Assembly (NCBI GenBank): GCA_002483765.1
Contig: DLIO01000146.1
Span: 1 to 31,347 of the forward strand
Direction of reading: 5' to 3'
Length of the DNA stretch: 31,347 bases
Source of the DNA: Lentisphaeria bacterium UBA7640
GTDB lineage: Bacteria > Verrucomicrobiota > Lentisphaeria > Victivallales > Victivallaceae
A model generated the notes under the pieces. The model searched no databases, had not been told where the DNA came from, and was given only the letters and a program-made list of their open reading frames with translations. Shown in pieces: positions 23,987-31,347 of this stretch (positions are counted from its first letter, which is position 1; each line of letters opens with the position of its first letter). Position numbers and translations under genes: made by a program.

Positions 23987-25234
23987 TCATTCGCCGAACT
24001 TGCGTTCGACCAAAAGATATACTTGGTCATTATTCCGGACTTTGACCGGAACCGCCATGCTGGCTAAAACAGGTTTCGTCGCTACTTTCTGTTTTTGCCC
24101 CTCAATCCTGATCTCTTCAACTTTGAACGGCACCGCACCAGTAGTTTTCCCTGTAATCAACAACTCATCACCAATTTTCACATCATGCGCTTCTACGCTT
24201 AATTCGGCAACCTTAAGTTTTGGGAAATAATGGGTAACGCGACCAACATGGATTTTACGTTTAGAGGCGCGGCTATGTCCTGAAGCGCTCCATTCATTGA
24301 GATTCTCGCCAAGATAATAACCGCCATGCCAGAATCCGCGATTATAGACTTGTTCCAGCCGCTCCAGCCATTCGGTGATTTTTTCTTGACTAAAACTACC
24401 GTCTGCACAAGCTTCTGCAGCCTCACGGTAACATGAAACCACAGTGCTGACATAATCGGCTGATCGTCCTCGCCCTTCTAGTTTTAAAATAGAGATCCCT
24501 GACGCGATAATCTGATCTAAAACGCCAATTGTGCATAAATCTTTTGGCGACATTACGAATTCATTGTCGATTACTAATTCGTCACCGCTTTCATAATCAG
24601 TTACTTTATAGCGCCGGCGACAATTCTGGAAACATTCGCCACGCACCGAGGAGGAGTTATAAGTTGCTAAACTCATGCCACATTTGCCGGAAACGGCAAC
24701 ACAAAGCGCGCCATGAGCAAAGATCTCAATCTTAATTAAATTACCTGAAGGTCCAGTGATCTTTTCTTGTTCAATTCCAGTAATGATATTTTTGATCTGT
24801 TTCAGACTAAGTTCACGTGCCAGCACCACTGCATCAGCGTAAGTCGCATAAAAGCGCACGGCTTCTAAGTTACAAACTCCAGCTTGTACGGAAATGTGTA
24901 TCGGCATTTTAATTGAACGAGCGTAATTGATAACCGCAAAATCAGTAGCAATTATAGCACTGATGCCAGCAGCTTTGGCAGCATCGCAAACCAGACGTAT
25001 TTCCGCGATTTCATTGTCGTAAAGGATCGTATTCAACGTTAGATAGCTTTTAACTTTCGCTTTGCGGCAGAAACGCGCTACTTTGGGCAAATCCTCGACA
25101 TTGAAGTTTGCAGTAGCGCCTGCGCGCATATTGAGTTTTCCAACACCAAAATAGATGGAGTTGGCTCCAGCTCGTAAAGCCGCTGATAAAGCGTCAAATG
25201 ATCCAGCTGGAGCCATTACTTCTATTAGTGACAT
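23987..25234 (-). CDS. U32-family protein (tRNA/RNA hydroxylation-type, Fe-S)
   Basis: Member of the U32 family, once called collagenase-like peptidases and now known to include oxygen-independent hydroxylases for tRNA (TrhP), rRNA (RlhA) and ubiquinone (UbiUV). The N-terminus APAGSFDALSAALRAGANSIYFG is the family's barrel start. The probable [4Fe-4S] cysteines are C178, C185, C201 and C234, in ALCVAVSGKCGMS, RGECFQNCR and SPKDLCTIG. The domain ILKLEGRGRS...YVSTVVSCYREA is typical. The length of 415 residues matches TrhP-like members. In an anaerobe a tRNA uridine hydroxylase role is likely but unproven. It lies 2 nt downstream of the AsmA-like gene, suggesting translational coupling. Confidence 0.88.
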   Translation of the reverse strand: MSLIEVMAPAGSFDALSAALRAGANSIYFGVGKLNMRAGATANFNVEDLPKVARFCRKAKVKSYLTLNTILYDNEIAEIRLVCDAAKAAGISAIIATDFAVINYARSIKMPIHISVQAGVCNLEAVRFYATYADAVVLARELSLKQIKNIITGIEQEKITGPSGNLIKIEIFAHGALCVAVSGKCGMSLATYNSSSVRGECFQNCRRRYKVTDYESGDELVIDNEFVMSPKDLCTIGVLDQIIASGISILKLEGRGRSADYVSTVVSCYREAAEACADGSFSQEKITEWLERLEQVYNRGFWHGGYYLGENLNEWSASGHSRASKRKIHVGRVTHYFPKLKVAELSVEAHDVKIGDELLITGKTTGAVPFKVEEIRIEGQKQKVATKPVLASMAVPVKVRNNDQVYLLVERKFGE

Positions 25235-25236
25235 TC

Positions 25237-26079
25237 TTATTTGTTCTTTCTGGGTAGATTGCTGATATTTTTTACAGTATCTCCGACGGCTTCGATAATA
25301 TCCTCGACGGTTCCGACAGGATCATCCTTAATGTTTTTCAAAATGTTCCCTGAACTTCTGACAACATTTGAAATCAGTTCCACTAGAAACATTGATATCG
25401 CTTCCGCTACGCCAACATCTTTGCCTTCGCCAATATCATTCATTTCAATAGCAGGCATTGGAATTGCCTGATTTCTTCCAAGTAAGGTCATACTTATTTG
25501 CCCATTTGAAGCCAATAAATGTTTGATAACTATTTTTTTTGCTGGTTTTGACTTCGGCTCATCGCCTTCCTTTGGAGTTTTCTCCGGAGTCTTCTTCACT
25601 GGCTTAGTTTTTTCGTCCTTTTCAGCCTTTTTAAGATTTTCTAAAAGCAGTTGTAGATTGCTACCACCTCTCAACATCGGTTCATAATTGATATACATAC
25701 CAGTTATAGTGATGTCATTGATAATGATTTTATCACTTAAAACCGACATTGGTTCTAACGCTGCATGAAATTCTGGTATTTTAAAAGCATATTGATCAGA
25801 CGAACCGGGTGGGTTTTCAACCGTGAGCCCTTTTAACTCAAGTGATCCACGCAGAATACTTAACCGTACGGAATCAACATCCACTTTCACCCCTAGCACC
25901 GACGTACCGCCGTACCGAATTCCTCCAGCAATAATGCTATCAATAAAAAATAGAGCTCCAGAAAAAATCAAAACCAGTACTAAAGCAATGATACCGATAA
26001 TCTTCAATAATTTCCTTTTTTTAGGTTTTTTTAAAGTCGTTGTTGAAGCTGCATCCTTGGTGTTTTTGTTTTCTTTCAT
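25237..26079 (-). CDS. Short AsmA-like membrane-anchored protein
   Basis: A 280-residue protein with a basic N-terminus (about 1-23, KKPKKRKLLK) and one membrane segment at about 24-46. A short domain follows that reads like the N-terminal beta region of AsmA/DUF748 proteins: SVLGVKVDVDSVRLSILRGS, then LKGLTVENPPG. Residues about 145-185 form a Lys/Pro/Glu-rich linker. The C-terminal third is helical (MFLVELISNVVRSSGNILK). Full AsmA proteins are much longer, so this is a minimal version, probably facing the periplasm from the inner membrane. Role unknown; AsmA-like proteins are linked to lipid transport and outer membrane homeostasis. It is followed by the U32 gene after 2 nt. Upstream is the third copy of the GC palindrome. 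Confidence 0.65.
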   Translation of the reverse strand: MKENKNTKDAASTTTLKKPKKRKLLKIIGIIALVLVLIFSGALFFIDSIIAGGIRYGGTSVLGVKVDVDSVRLSILRGSLELKGLTVENPPGSSDQYAFKIPEFHAALEPMSVLSDKIIINDITITGMYINYEPMLRGGSNLQLLLENLKKAEKDEKTKPVKKTPEKTPKEGDEPKSKPAKKIVIKHLLASNGQISMTLLGRNQAIPMPAIEMNDIGEGKDVGVAEAISMFLVELISNVVRSSGNILKNIKDDPVGTVEDIIEAVGDTVKNISNLPRKNK

Positions 26080-26133
26080 AGTTCACTACTCCTTGTTGTT
26101 TTTTAATAAAGACGAACCGAACTTCCGATATCC

Positions 26134-26166
26134 AAATTCGCGCGCGCATAATGCGCGCGCTAATTT
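26134..26166. repeat. Dispersed GC-rich palindrome, copy 3
   Basis: Inverted repeat centred on the A at 26150, with 16-nt arms and one mismatch. The core (GC)4-AT-A-AT-(GC)4 at 26140-26160 is identical to copies 1 and 2. It lies only 6 nt downstream of the deacetylase stop on the minus strand and 54 nt before the AsmA-like start, so it separates two genes read in the same direction. Confidence 0.88.
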
Positions 26167-26171
26167 TATCA

Positions 26172-26963
26172 CTATAAATTAACTGTTTCGCCACTCGGGA
26201 TTTTAATGGTAGCGCCATCAACTGTCAACCACAAGTCTAAAGCTGATGAATTAACGACCATCGAACAATCTGCTGAAAAAACTAAACGGCGCAAAGCTTC
26301 GACGTAGTTATAGATTTCTATATTGGTCGCATACCAAATATTTTCATATCCAGACATGGTTGCGCAAAATTCCTCAATCAATTCCCAGTTACCATTATTT
26401 TCAAACTCATAACTGTGACCCCATACATAAAGCAAAGAAAATGTGTGAGGGAAACTTTTGAACACTTCAGCCTTAGCCAAAATATTTTCACGATGATGAC
26501 AGGTCGGATGCCATTCCAGCCAGTCATCAGGTAATCCAAATTTTCCCGTAGTATTAACTGTTCTGGAGTACGCAATTCCCCCGGCTCGCAAAGCATTTTT
26601 TACTTCTGTGTTATAAGTACCCATTGGATATGCCATGCCAAGAACTGGTCGCTTGACTAAAGCCTCAAGTCCTTTCCTACTCTCAATGATTTCATTGAGC
26701 ATTGCCGTTTGCGGAATACGTTCCATAAACGGATGCGTGTAAGAATGGCAGGAAACTTCGTGCCCTTTATAAACCTCAGAAATTTCAGTTGAGGGAAGAC
26801 GTTTTGGTGTTCCCATAATCCCGGCGTTCAGGTTGAATGTCCCTTTGATACCGTAACGATTGAATATTTTAATCAGCTTGACATCTTCAATCACGCCATC
26901 ATCATAGCTCATGGTCAGAGCTTTGACGCATCCTTTGGGATAAAGAAATCTGATGTTTTTCAT
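26172..26963 (-). CDS. Polysaccharide deacetylase-family protein (CE4/NodB domain)
   Basis: Probable metal-dependent carbohydrate deacetylase. The NodB-domain catalytic Asp pair is in MSYDDG (D21, D22), and the metal-binding His residues are in HSYTH (H73, H77). Later motif pieces are AYPMGTYN, WHPTCHH and YVWGHSYEF. The protein has 263 residues. A C-terminal part from about 215 looks beta-rich (SALDLWLTVDGATIKI), like an added small sandwich. There is no signal peptide, so unlike peptidoglycan deacetylases it should act in the cytoplasm on a soluble sugar or a precursor. It starts 16 nt after the malic enzyme stop, so it may be co-transcribed with the vor-malic enzyme run. The substrate is not predictable. 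Confidence 0.85.
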   Translation of the reverse strand: MKNIRFLYPKGCVKALTMSYDDGVIEDVKLIKIFNRYGIKGTFNLNAGIMGTPKRLPSTEISEVYKGHEVSCHSYTHPFMERIPQTAMLNEIIESRKGLEALVKRPVLGMAYPMGTYNTEVKNALRAGGIAYSRTVNTTGKFGLPDDWLEWHPTCHHRENILAKAEVFKSFPHTFSLLYVWGHSYEFENNGNWELIEEFCATMSGYENIWYATNIEIYNYVEALRRLVFSADCSMVVNSSALDLWLTVDGATIKIPSGETVNL

Positions 26964-26979
26964 TGATTATTTCCTGTTT

Positions 26980-28329
26980 TTAACCATTTATTTTGCGCAA
27001 TCTAGCCGCAACAGATTTTTCATATGCATCCAAATCGTCAATTTTTATCGTCGCGACTCCGCTTTTCATGGCGGCTTCTGCGACATAACGCGCCACATGT
27101 GGAACCACACGCGGGTCAAAGGGTTTTGGAATAACATAAGAAGCCTTGAGCGGGCAATCGCCGTCAAAAATTTTATTTTCAGCGTCAGCAGGATACGCTA
27201 ATTTTAACATTTTCAGCGTTGCAGCTGGGATTTTAAGACATGCCAGCTCTGCCAAAGCTTTAGCCGCCGCCAGTTTCATTGGTTCATTGATATCACGAGC
27301 GCGAACGTCCAGTGCGCCACGGAAAATGCCTGGGAATCCTAGAACATTATTGATCTGATTTGGATAATCGGTACGCCCGGTTCCAACGACTGCAGCGCCA
27401 GCATCCCACGCATCTTGAGGCGAGATTTCAGGAACAGGGTTAGCCATCGCGAAGATGATTGCCCCTGACGCCATACTGCGAACCATCTTTTTATCGATAA
27501 TATTACCAACTGATAAACCCATGAAAATATCCGCGCCGACTAACGCGTCTTTAAGTGTGCGTGCGTTGGTTTTAACGGCAAAGCTGCTCTTTTCCTTAGT
27601 CAAGTCGGTACGTTCTGAATGAATGGTGCCCTTGGAGTCGCAGATGATGAAGTTTTCACGTTTTGCGCCAGCTGAGATGTAGAATTCACTACAGGCAATG
27701 CCAGCTGCGCCAGCACCGTTAATGACAAAACGGCAATCCTCAATTTTTTTATTGACTAATTTTAGCGCATTTAAAATTGCGGCCAAAGAGATGATCGCGG
27801 TGCCGTGTTGATCGTCATGAAAGACTGGAATATTCATGGTTTTTTTCAAAGTCTGTTCAATCTCAAAACAAGCAGGCGCGCCAATGTCCTCGAGATTAAT
27901 TCCGCCAAAAGTCGGTTCTAAACGCTCTACGGTTTCAATAACTTTAGCTGGATCGGTGCGCCCGCTGGAATTAGCCACCCGATTAATGCATAATGGGATC
28001 GCGTCGATATCTGCAAAACGCTTGAATAAAATCGCTTTGCCTTCCATTACTGGCAAACCGGCTTCTGCGCCGATATTACCCAGACCAAGCACTGCAGTAC
28101 CGTCACTGACGACAGCTACCAGATTACCCTTAGCGGTATATTCCCAAACCTTTTCTGGAGATTTATTGATTTCGAGACATGGAACAGCCACCCCAGGGGT
28201 ATACGCCATCGCTAAATCGTTTTGGCTTTCACACGCTTTCGTCGAAACCACTTTTATTTTCCCAGCAACTGGTTTGCTGTGATAATCCAAACTCATTTGG
28301 TCAAACTTAACTTTCTTCGATTTTTCCAT
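26980..28329 (-). CDS. Malic enzyme (malate to pyruvate, NAD(P)-dependent)
   Basis: Oxidatively decarboxylates malate to pyruvate and CO2. Catalytic Tyr is in AYTPGVAVP (Y43) and catalytic Lys in MEGKAILFKR (K98). Metal ligands are in NLEDIGAP (E147, D148) and FHDDQHGTA. The nucleotide-binding loop is VINGAGAAG at about 202-210. At 449 residues it is the short form, lacking the phosphotransacetylase-like domain of E. coli MaeB. Coenzyme preference is not decided by sequence alone. It lies 52 nt after the fused vor gene on the same strand, a sensible neighbour since both feed pyruvate/2-oxoacid and reductant metabolism. Confidence 0.94.
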   Translation of the reverse strand: MEKSKKVKFDQMSLDYHSKPVAGKIKVVSTKACESQNDLAMAYTPGVAVPCLEINKSPEKVWEYTAKGNLVAVVSDGTAVLGLGNIGAEAGLPVMEGKAILFKRFADIDAIPLCINRVANSSGRTDPAKVIETVERLEPTFGGINLEDIGAPACFEIEQTLKKTMNIPVFHDDQHGTAIISLAAILNALKLVNKKIEDCRFVINGAGAAGIACSEFYISAGAKRENFIICDSKGTIHSERTDLTKEKSSFAVKTNARTLKDALVGADIFMGLSVGNIIDKKMVRSMASGAIIFAMANPVPEISPQDAWDAGAAVVGTGRTDYPNQINNVLGFPGIFRGALDVRARDINEPMKLAAAKALAELACLKIPAATLKMLKLAYPADAENKIFDGDCPLKASYVIPKPFDPRVVPHVARYVAEAAMKSGVATIKIDDLDAYEKSVAARLRKING

Positions 28330-28381
28330 GATAAAATTATCTCCTAATTATTCGCTATTCGCATTGATTGTTTTCGTATTT

Positions 28382-29869
28382 TTACTTGTCAGCTTTAATT
28401 TGTTCAGTCATTTGGTTCTGGCCAATCTTATAAGTTTCCATGTTTAGGTTGACAATTTTTGTTTTGCCACGGAAACACTCGGTTAAAGCATCGGCGACTA
28501 AACCGTCAATGTCAGCAGAATCGACCTTGTTCAAGAATTTTTCTTTCAATATCGCTGTCAATGCTCCTAATATCACCGTATTTGCGCATTTCAGATTGCC
28601 AAATTCTTCGGCAATATCAGATGCTTTTAACTCGAAAACTGACTGTCCGTCAGCAACTTTAGGCATGTTTTCAATAGTAGAACTATCGTAAAGCAAAACA
28701 CCATTCGGGCTCAATTCTGGTAGATATTTTTCCAACGACGGTTTGTTCAAAATAATCAAAAGATCACAGTTGCTGTCAACAATTGGCGAACCGATGGTAT
28801 TGCGATTGACGATCAGCGCGCAGTTTGCAGTCCCACCCCGCATTTCAGGTCCATAAGATGGTAACCATGAAACATTGAAGTTGCGCTGTTTTCCCATCGC
28901 TGCAATAATTAAGCCCAGACTCAATACGCCTTGGCCACCAAATCCTGCAATCTTAATCCTCAATTCACGCTCGAAAATCTCTGAGGTACAACGATAATCT
29001 GCTGCAACGCCCTCTCCGATTTTTGGCGCGTACATCGCTTCGCGAACCTTTTCCGCATCAAAAATTGGCTCTGGACGAATTTTGGGAGCACGCTTTGCTG
29101 ATTCATCTTTAAAGACGCCGAGCGGAAAATATGAGCTCATTTCATTGTCGATAAAATCATTCATTTGGCCTGCATCGAATTTTAAATTTACTGGGCAGCC
29201 TGACAACAGTTCGACCAGCGAAAAACCTTTTTTATCAATGCTGTTCTGTAGTGCTTTGCGCACTGCTTGCCGTGCTTTTATGATATTTTTAGTCGTGCTC
29301 AGGGCGACGCGTTCCACGTAAACCGGCGCCTCCAAACCCGCGACCATTTCGCAAACTCGCAACGGATAGCCTTCGTTCAATTCGGAACGTCCATAGGGAC
29401 TAGTGGTGGTTTTCTGTCCAATCAGCGAGGTTGGCGCCATCTGGCCACCGGTCATACCATAAATAACATTATTGACAAAAAAGACGCAGTAGTTCTCACC
29501 GCGATTTGCTGCCTGGATAAAGTTATTGAAACCAATCGCCGCGAGATCGCCATCTCCTTGGTAGCCGATGACAATACTCTCAGGATTAGCTCGGATTAAC
29601 CCCGTTGCCACCGAGGCGGAACGACCATGCGGAACTTGAACTCCAAAACAGTCAAAATAATAGTATGCGAACACCGAACAGCCAACTGGAGAGATGAACA
29701 CAGTGCGATCTTTAATGCCAAAATCTGATATCGCTTCAGCAATCAATTTATGAAGAACACCATGACCACAACCGGGGCAGTACGACATGTTTTTCTTGAT
29801 TGGCCCGGGGCGGCGTTCAAATGTATCAAAAAATCCCTTAGAGCGGGTTAGTTTAACTTTTTCACTCAT
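28382..29869 (-). CDS. 2-oxoacid:ferredoxin oxidoreductase, fused beta (TPP) and gamma subunits
   Basis: Probable VorA-VorC fusion of a ferredoxin-dependent 2-oxoisovalerate oxidoreductase, which converts branched-chain 2-oxoacids to acyl-CoA and reduced ferredoxin. Residues about 20-260 are the thiamine-diphosphate subunit, with CPGCGHG at 31-37, GDGDLAAIG at about 105-113 and NNVIYGMTGGQ at about 133-143. Residues about 302-480 are the gamma domain, with IAGFGGQGVLSLG and LPSYGPEMRGGTANC. The total is 495 residues. The two are separate genes in archaeal VOR; fused forms occur in bacteria. It starts 1 nt after vorB, with AAGGAG upstream. The keto-acid specificity (VOR, KOR or IOR) is inferred from the VorB-like partner. 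Confidence 0.9.
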   Translation of the reverse strand: MSEKVKLTRSKGFFDTFERRPGPIKKNMSYCPGCGHGVLHKLIAEAISDFGIKDRTVFISPVGCSVFAYYYFDCFGVQVPHGRSASVATGLIRANPESIVIGYQGDGDLAAIGFNNFIQAANRGENYCVFFVNNVIYGMTGGQMAPTSLIGQKTTTSPYGRSELNEGYPLRVCEMVAGLEAPVYVERVALSTTKNIIKARQAVRKALQNSIDKKGFSLVELLSGCPVNLKFDAGQMNDFIDNEMSSYFPLGVFKDESAKRAPKIRPEPIFDAEKVREAMYAPKIGEGVAADYRCTSEIFERELRIKIAGFGGQGVLSLGLIIAAMGKQRNFNVSWLPSYGPEMRGGTANCALIVNRNTIGSPIVDSNCDLLIILNKPSLEKYLPELSPNGVLLYDSSTIENMPKVADGQSVFELKASDIAEEFGNLKCANTVILGALTAILKEKFLNKVDSADIDGLVADALTECFRGKTKIVNLNMETYKIGQNQMTEQIKADK

Positions 29870-29870
29870 C

Positions 29871-30938
29871 TTATTTATCTCCTTTTCCGGTCGCTTTGCG
29901 GCAGTATTTCACAATATCTTCGACTGTCGGCATATTTCCACCCATGCGATTTATCAGGGTTACCGGTTTCGCACATTCAATATTGAGGCGGATATCATCA
30001 ATCATCTGACCATTATTCATCTCAACACAAACAAACTCCGAAACTTGCGGGGTTACCCGTTGGAAAACATCGCGAGGGAATGGAAATAGCGTAATTGGCC
30101 GGATCATTCCAGCTTTGATGCCCTCCTTGCGGAGCTGTTCAATCGCCGTACGGATGATGCGTCCACAGATCCCAAATCCAGCAACCACGATTTCGGCATC
30201 ATCAAGCATATATTCTTCAGCACGTTGTTCGTTTTTTTGAATTTCACGGTAACGGGCATTGAGTTTGATATTCAGTTCTTCAAGTTCATCATTTCCTAGA
30301 TAGATTGAAGTCAAATAATTGGTGCGTGGATTAATTTTGAAGTCAAGTGCCCATTCTGGTGATTCGCGGCGCGGCAACGGTTCCGGTAAAGTCACCGATT
30401 CCAACATCTGCCCAATGACACCATCGGTAAGAATATAAACTGGCGTCCGATATTTGTCCGCCAAGTCAAACGCTAATGCGGCAAAATCACACATCTCCTG
30501 TGCGGAAGATGGCGCAAGTACAATTACTTTGTAACCGCCATGGCCACCACCTTTAACCACTTGATTGTAATCAGATTGTTCCGGCGCGATATTGCCAAGA
30601 CCTGGGCCACCACGCATAATATCAACAATTACGCACGGTAATTCCATGGTCGCGAGGTAGGAAACTGCTTCCTGTTTCAGGCTGATCCCTAATCCTGATG
30701 ATGCCGTTAATGCACGACGCCCAGCGGCAGCGGCCCCCATTACCATATTGATGGCGCCAGTTTCGCACTCTGCTTGGATGAAAGTTCGATTAAGCTTTGG
30801 GAAATACTCCGCGGATGCTTGCGCTATCTCGCTGGCGGGCGTGATCGGGTAACCAAAATAACAATCGCAACCCGCAAGGATTGCACCGTAAACTACGGCT
30901 TCGTTGCCCTTCAATAAAAGTTTATTACTGTATTCCAT
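29871..30938 (-). CDS. vorB: 2-oxoacid:ferredoxin oxidoreductase alpha subunit, VorB type
   Basis: Alpha subunit (pyrimidine-binding and domain II) of the complex, binding CoA and substrate with the fused beta-gamma protein. The start LLKGNEAVVYGAILAGCDCYFGYPITPASE is the VorB/KorA signature. AECETGAINMVMGAAAAGRRALTASSGLG and IMRGGPGLGNIAPEQSDY follow. The length of about 355 residues is right for VorB. Three ATGs in a row (first bases 30944, 30941, 30938) follow GGAGG at 30945-30949. I choose the last, which has a 6-nt spacing. It overlaps the end of vorD by 14 nt, so the subunits are translationally coupled. Confidence 0.92.
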   Translation of the reverse strand: MEYSNKLLLKGNEAVVYGAILAGCDCYFGYPITPASEIAQASAEYFPKLNRTFIQAECETGAINMVMGAAAAGRRALTASSGLGISLKQEAVSYLATMELPCVIVDIMRGGPGLGNIAPEQSDYNQVVKGGGHGGYKVIVLAPSSAQEMCDFAALAFDLADKYRTPVYILTDGVIGQMLESVTLPEPLPRRESPEWALDFKINPRTNYLTSIYLGNDELEELNIKLNARYREIQKNEQRAEEYMLDDAEIVVAGFGICGRIIRTAIEQLRKEGIKAGMIRPITLFPFPRDVFQRVTPQVSEFVCVEMNNGQMIDDIRLNIECAKPVTLINRMGGNMPTVEDIVKYCRKATGKGDK

Positions 30939-31188
30939 CATCATCCTCCGCTTCGTCTTCGGTTATCTCAATAATTGAAATTGCGCCAGGTTCAGGACAG
31001 GAATAAAAACAACCGCCACAACCGATGCAACCGCTTCCCTGATATACCGAGAACGTGGTTCCCATGAAATTAAGTTTCGAGCTCATATCCAATACTTTTT
31101 TAGGACACGCGATAATGCATCTGCCGCACCCTTTGCATTCATCAGAAATGATGTCGACACGATATGTTTTTTTAGGTTTTTTAGACAT
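30925..31188 (-). CDS. vorD: 2-oxoacid:ferredoxin oxidoreductase delta subunit (2[4Fe-4S] ferredoxin)
   Basis: Electron-transfer subunit of 87 residues with two ferredoxin motifs: CKGCGRCIIACPK at about 18-30 and CIGCGGCFYSCPEPGA in the second half. Each has C-x2-C-x2-C-x3-C-P, enough for two [4Fe-4S] clusters passing electrons from the TPP site to external ferredoxin. The C-terminal tail is acidic (EDEAEDDDG). It is the first gene of the minus-strand vor run. TAGGT about 8 nt upstream is a modest ribosome binding site. It overlaps vorB by 14 nt. Confidence 0.93.
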   Translation of the reverse strand: MSKKPKKTYRVDIISDECKGCGRCIIACPKKVLDMSSKLNFMGTTFSVYQGSGCIGCGGCFYSCPEPGAISIIEITEDEAEDDDGIQ

Positions 31189-31228
31189 ATATAATACCTA
31201 TAATATTATTTAACTAGTTTGAATATAG

Positions 31229-31257
31229 AAAATACCACGAAAACCCCTGATTTTCAA
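31229..31257 (-). promoter_or_regulatory. Candidate promoter of the vor operon
   Basis: Read on the minus strand, TTGAAA (31252-31257) and TATTTT (31229-31234) are exactly 17 nt apart. They lie about 41 nt before the vorD start. The -35 matches 5/6 and the -10 4/6. Its position upstream of the first operon gene adds support. Confidence 0.4.
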
Positions 31258-31293
31258 ACAAAACTCAAGGATTAAAAATTGCCACTTAGGGAG

Positions 31294-31311
31294 CCTCGAT
31301 TAGTTTCGAGG
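31294..31311. other. Short hairpin near the window edge
   Basis: CCTCGA at 31294-31299 pairs with TCGAGG at 31306-31311 around a 6-nt loop. On the plus strand it is followed by GAAAACTTT, on the minus strand it precedes the vor promoter candidate. It could terminate a gene outside the window, but has no T-tract. Confidence 0.3.
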
Positions 31312-31325
31312 GAAAACTTTAAATA

Positions 31326-31347
31326 GTTGGTGAGTTGGTGAGTTGGT
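31326..31347. repeat. Tandem 8-bp repeat GTTGGTGA cut by the window end
   Basis: GTTGGTGA at 31326-31333 and 31334-31341 is followed by GTTGGT at 31342-31347, where the window stops. At least 2.75 copies are visible; the full array length is unknown. Confidence 0.7.

Noticed and set aside
1..31347. CRISPR arrays, tRNA/rRNA genes, transposases, prophage or toxin-antitoxin genes
   Set aside because: None seen on either strand: no regularly spaced direct repeats, no cloverleaf ending in the T-arm pattern, and no characteristic protein motifs.

Overview
This window looks like a chromosomal segment of a strictly anaerobic, fermentative, diderm bacterium. The anaerobe call rests on HydG ([FeFe]-hydrogenase maturation) and a ferredoxin-dependent 2-oxoacid oxidoreductase (VorDB plus a fused VorA/C). 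The diderm call rests on a ZnuA lipoprotein, a cyclophilin with a signal peptide and an AsmA-like membrane protein. The lineage cannot be fixed without a database search. A Rho with a long Lys/Ala/Pro-rich N-terminus and the overall gene mix suggest the PVC group (for example Lentisphaerota or Kiritimatiellota), but this is a low-confidence inference. No rRNA, tRNA, CRISPR array, transposase or phage gene was seen.

Layout. 36-374: orphan helical protein. 575-1987: hydG. 2074-4668: znuA-znuC-znuB zinc/manganese importer, with overlapping or nearly abutting genes. 4801-9592 (minus strand): a housekeeping run read as coaE, rho, ftsB/divIC-like, two tandem cyclophilins, then a YgjP-like metallopeptidase. 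9722-10294: Nudix hydrolase, divergent from coaE. 10617-15507: a complete two-gene type III restriction-modification system (mod-res), visibly more AT-rich than its surroundings and probably acquired. 15577-16194: stand-alone methionine-synthase reactivation domain. 16414-17856: gatB. 18094-18864: unknown membrane-anchored protein followed by a clear intrinsic terminator. 19011-22566: rhamnulokinase and uvrB. 22737-23906: M20 amidohydrolase. 23987-31188 (minus strand): read as vorD, vorB, vorA/C fusion, malic enzyme, polysaccharide deacetylase, AsmA-like protein, U32 protein.

How the genes fit together. The vor genes oxidise branched-chain 2-oxoacids (by family inference) and reduce ferredoxin. 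Malic enzyme supplies pyruvate and NAD(P)H. HydG helps build the H-cluster of a hydrogenase that could re-oxidise ferredoxin as H2. The coaE-rho-ftsB-ppi group covers CoA synthesis, transcription termination, division and protein folding.

The most unusual non-coding signal is a palindrome with an identical 21-nt core, (GC)4-AT-A-AT-(GC)4, found three times (4743-4773, 10373-10405, 26134-26166). Each copy is intergenic and follows the 3' end of a gene. It looks like a dispersed REP-like or terminator-like element of this genome. I found no convincing multi-gene novel system. The best candidates for new biology are this repeat family, the unknown protein at 18094-18864 and the His-rich tail on the zinc-transporter ATPase.
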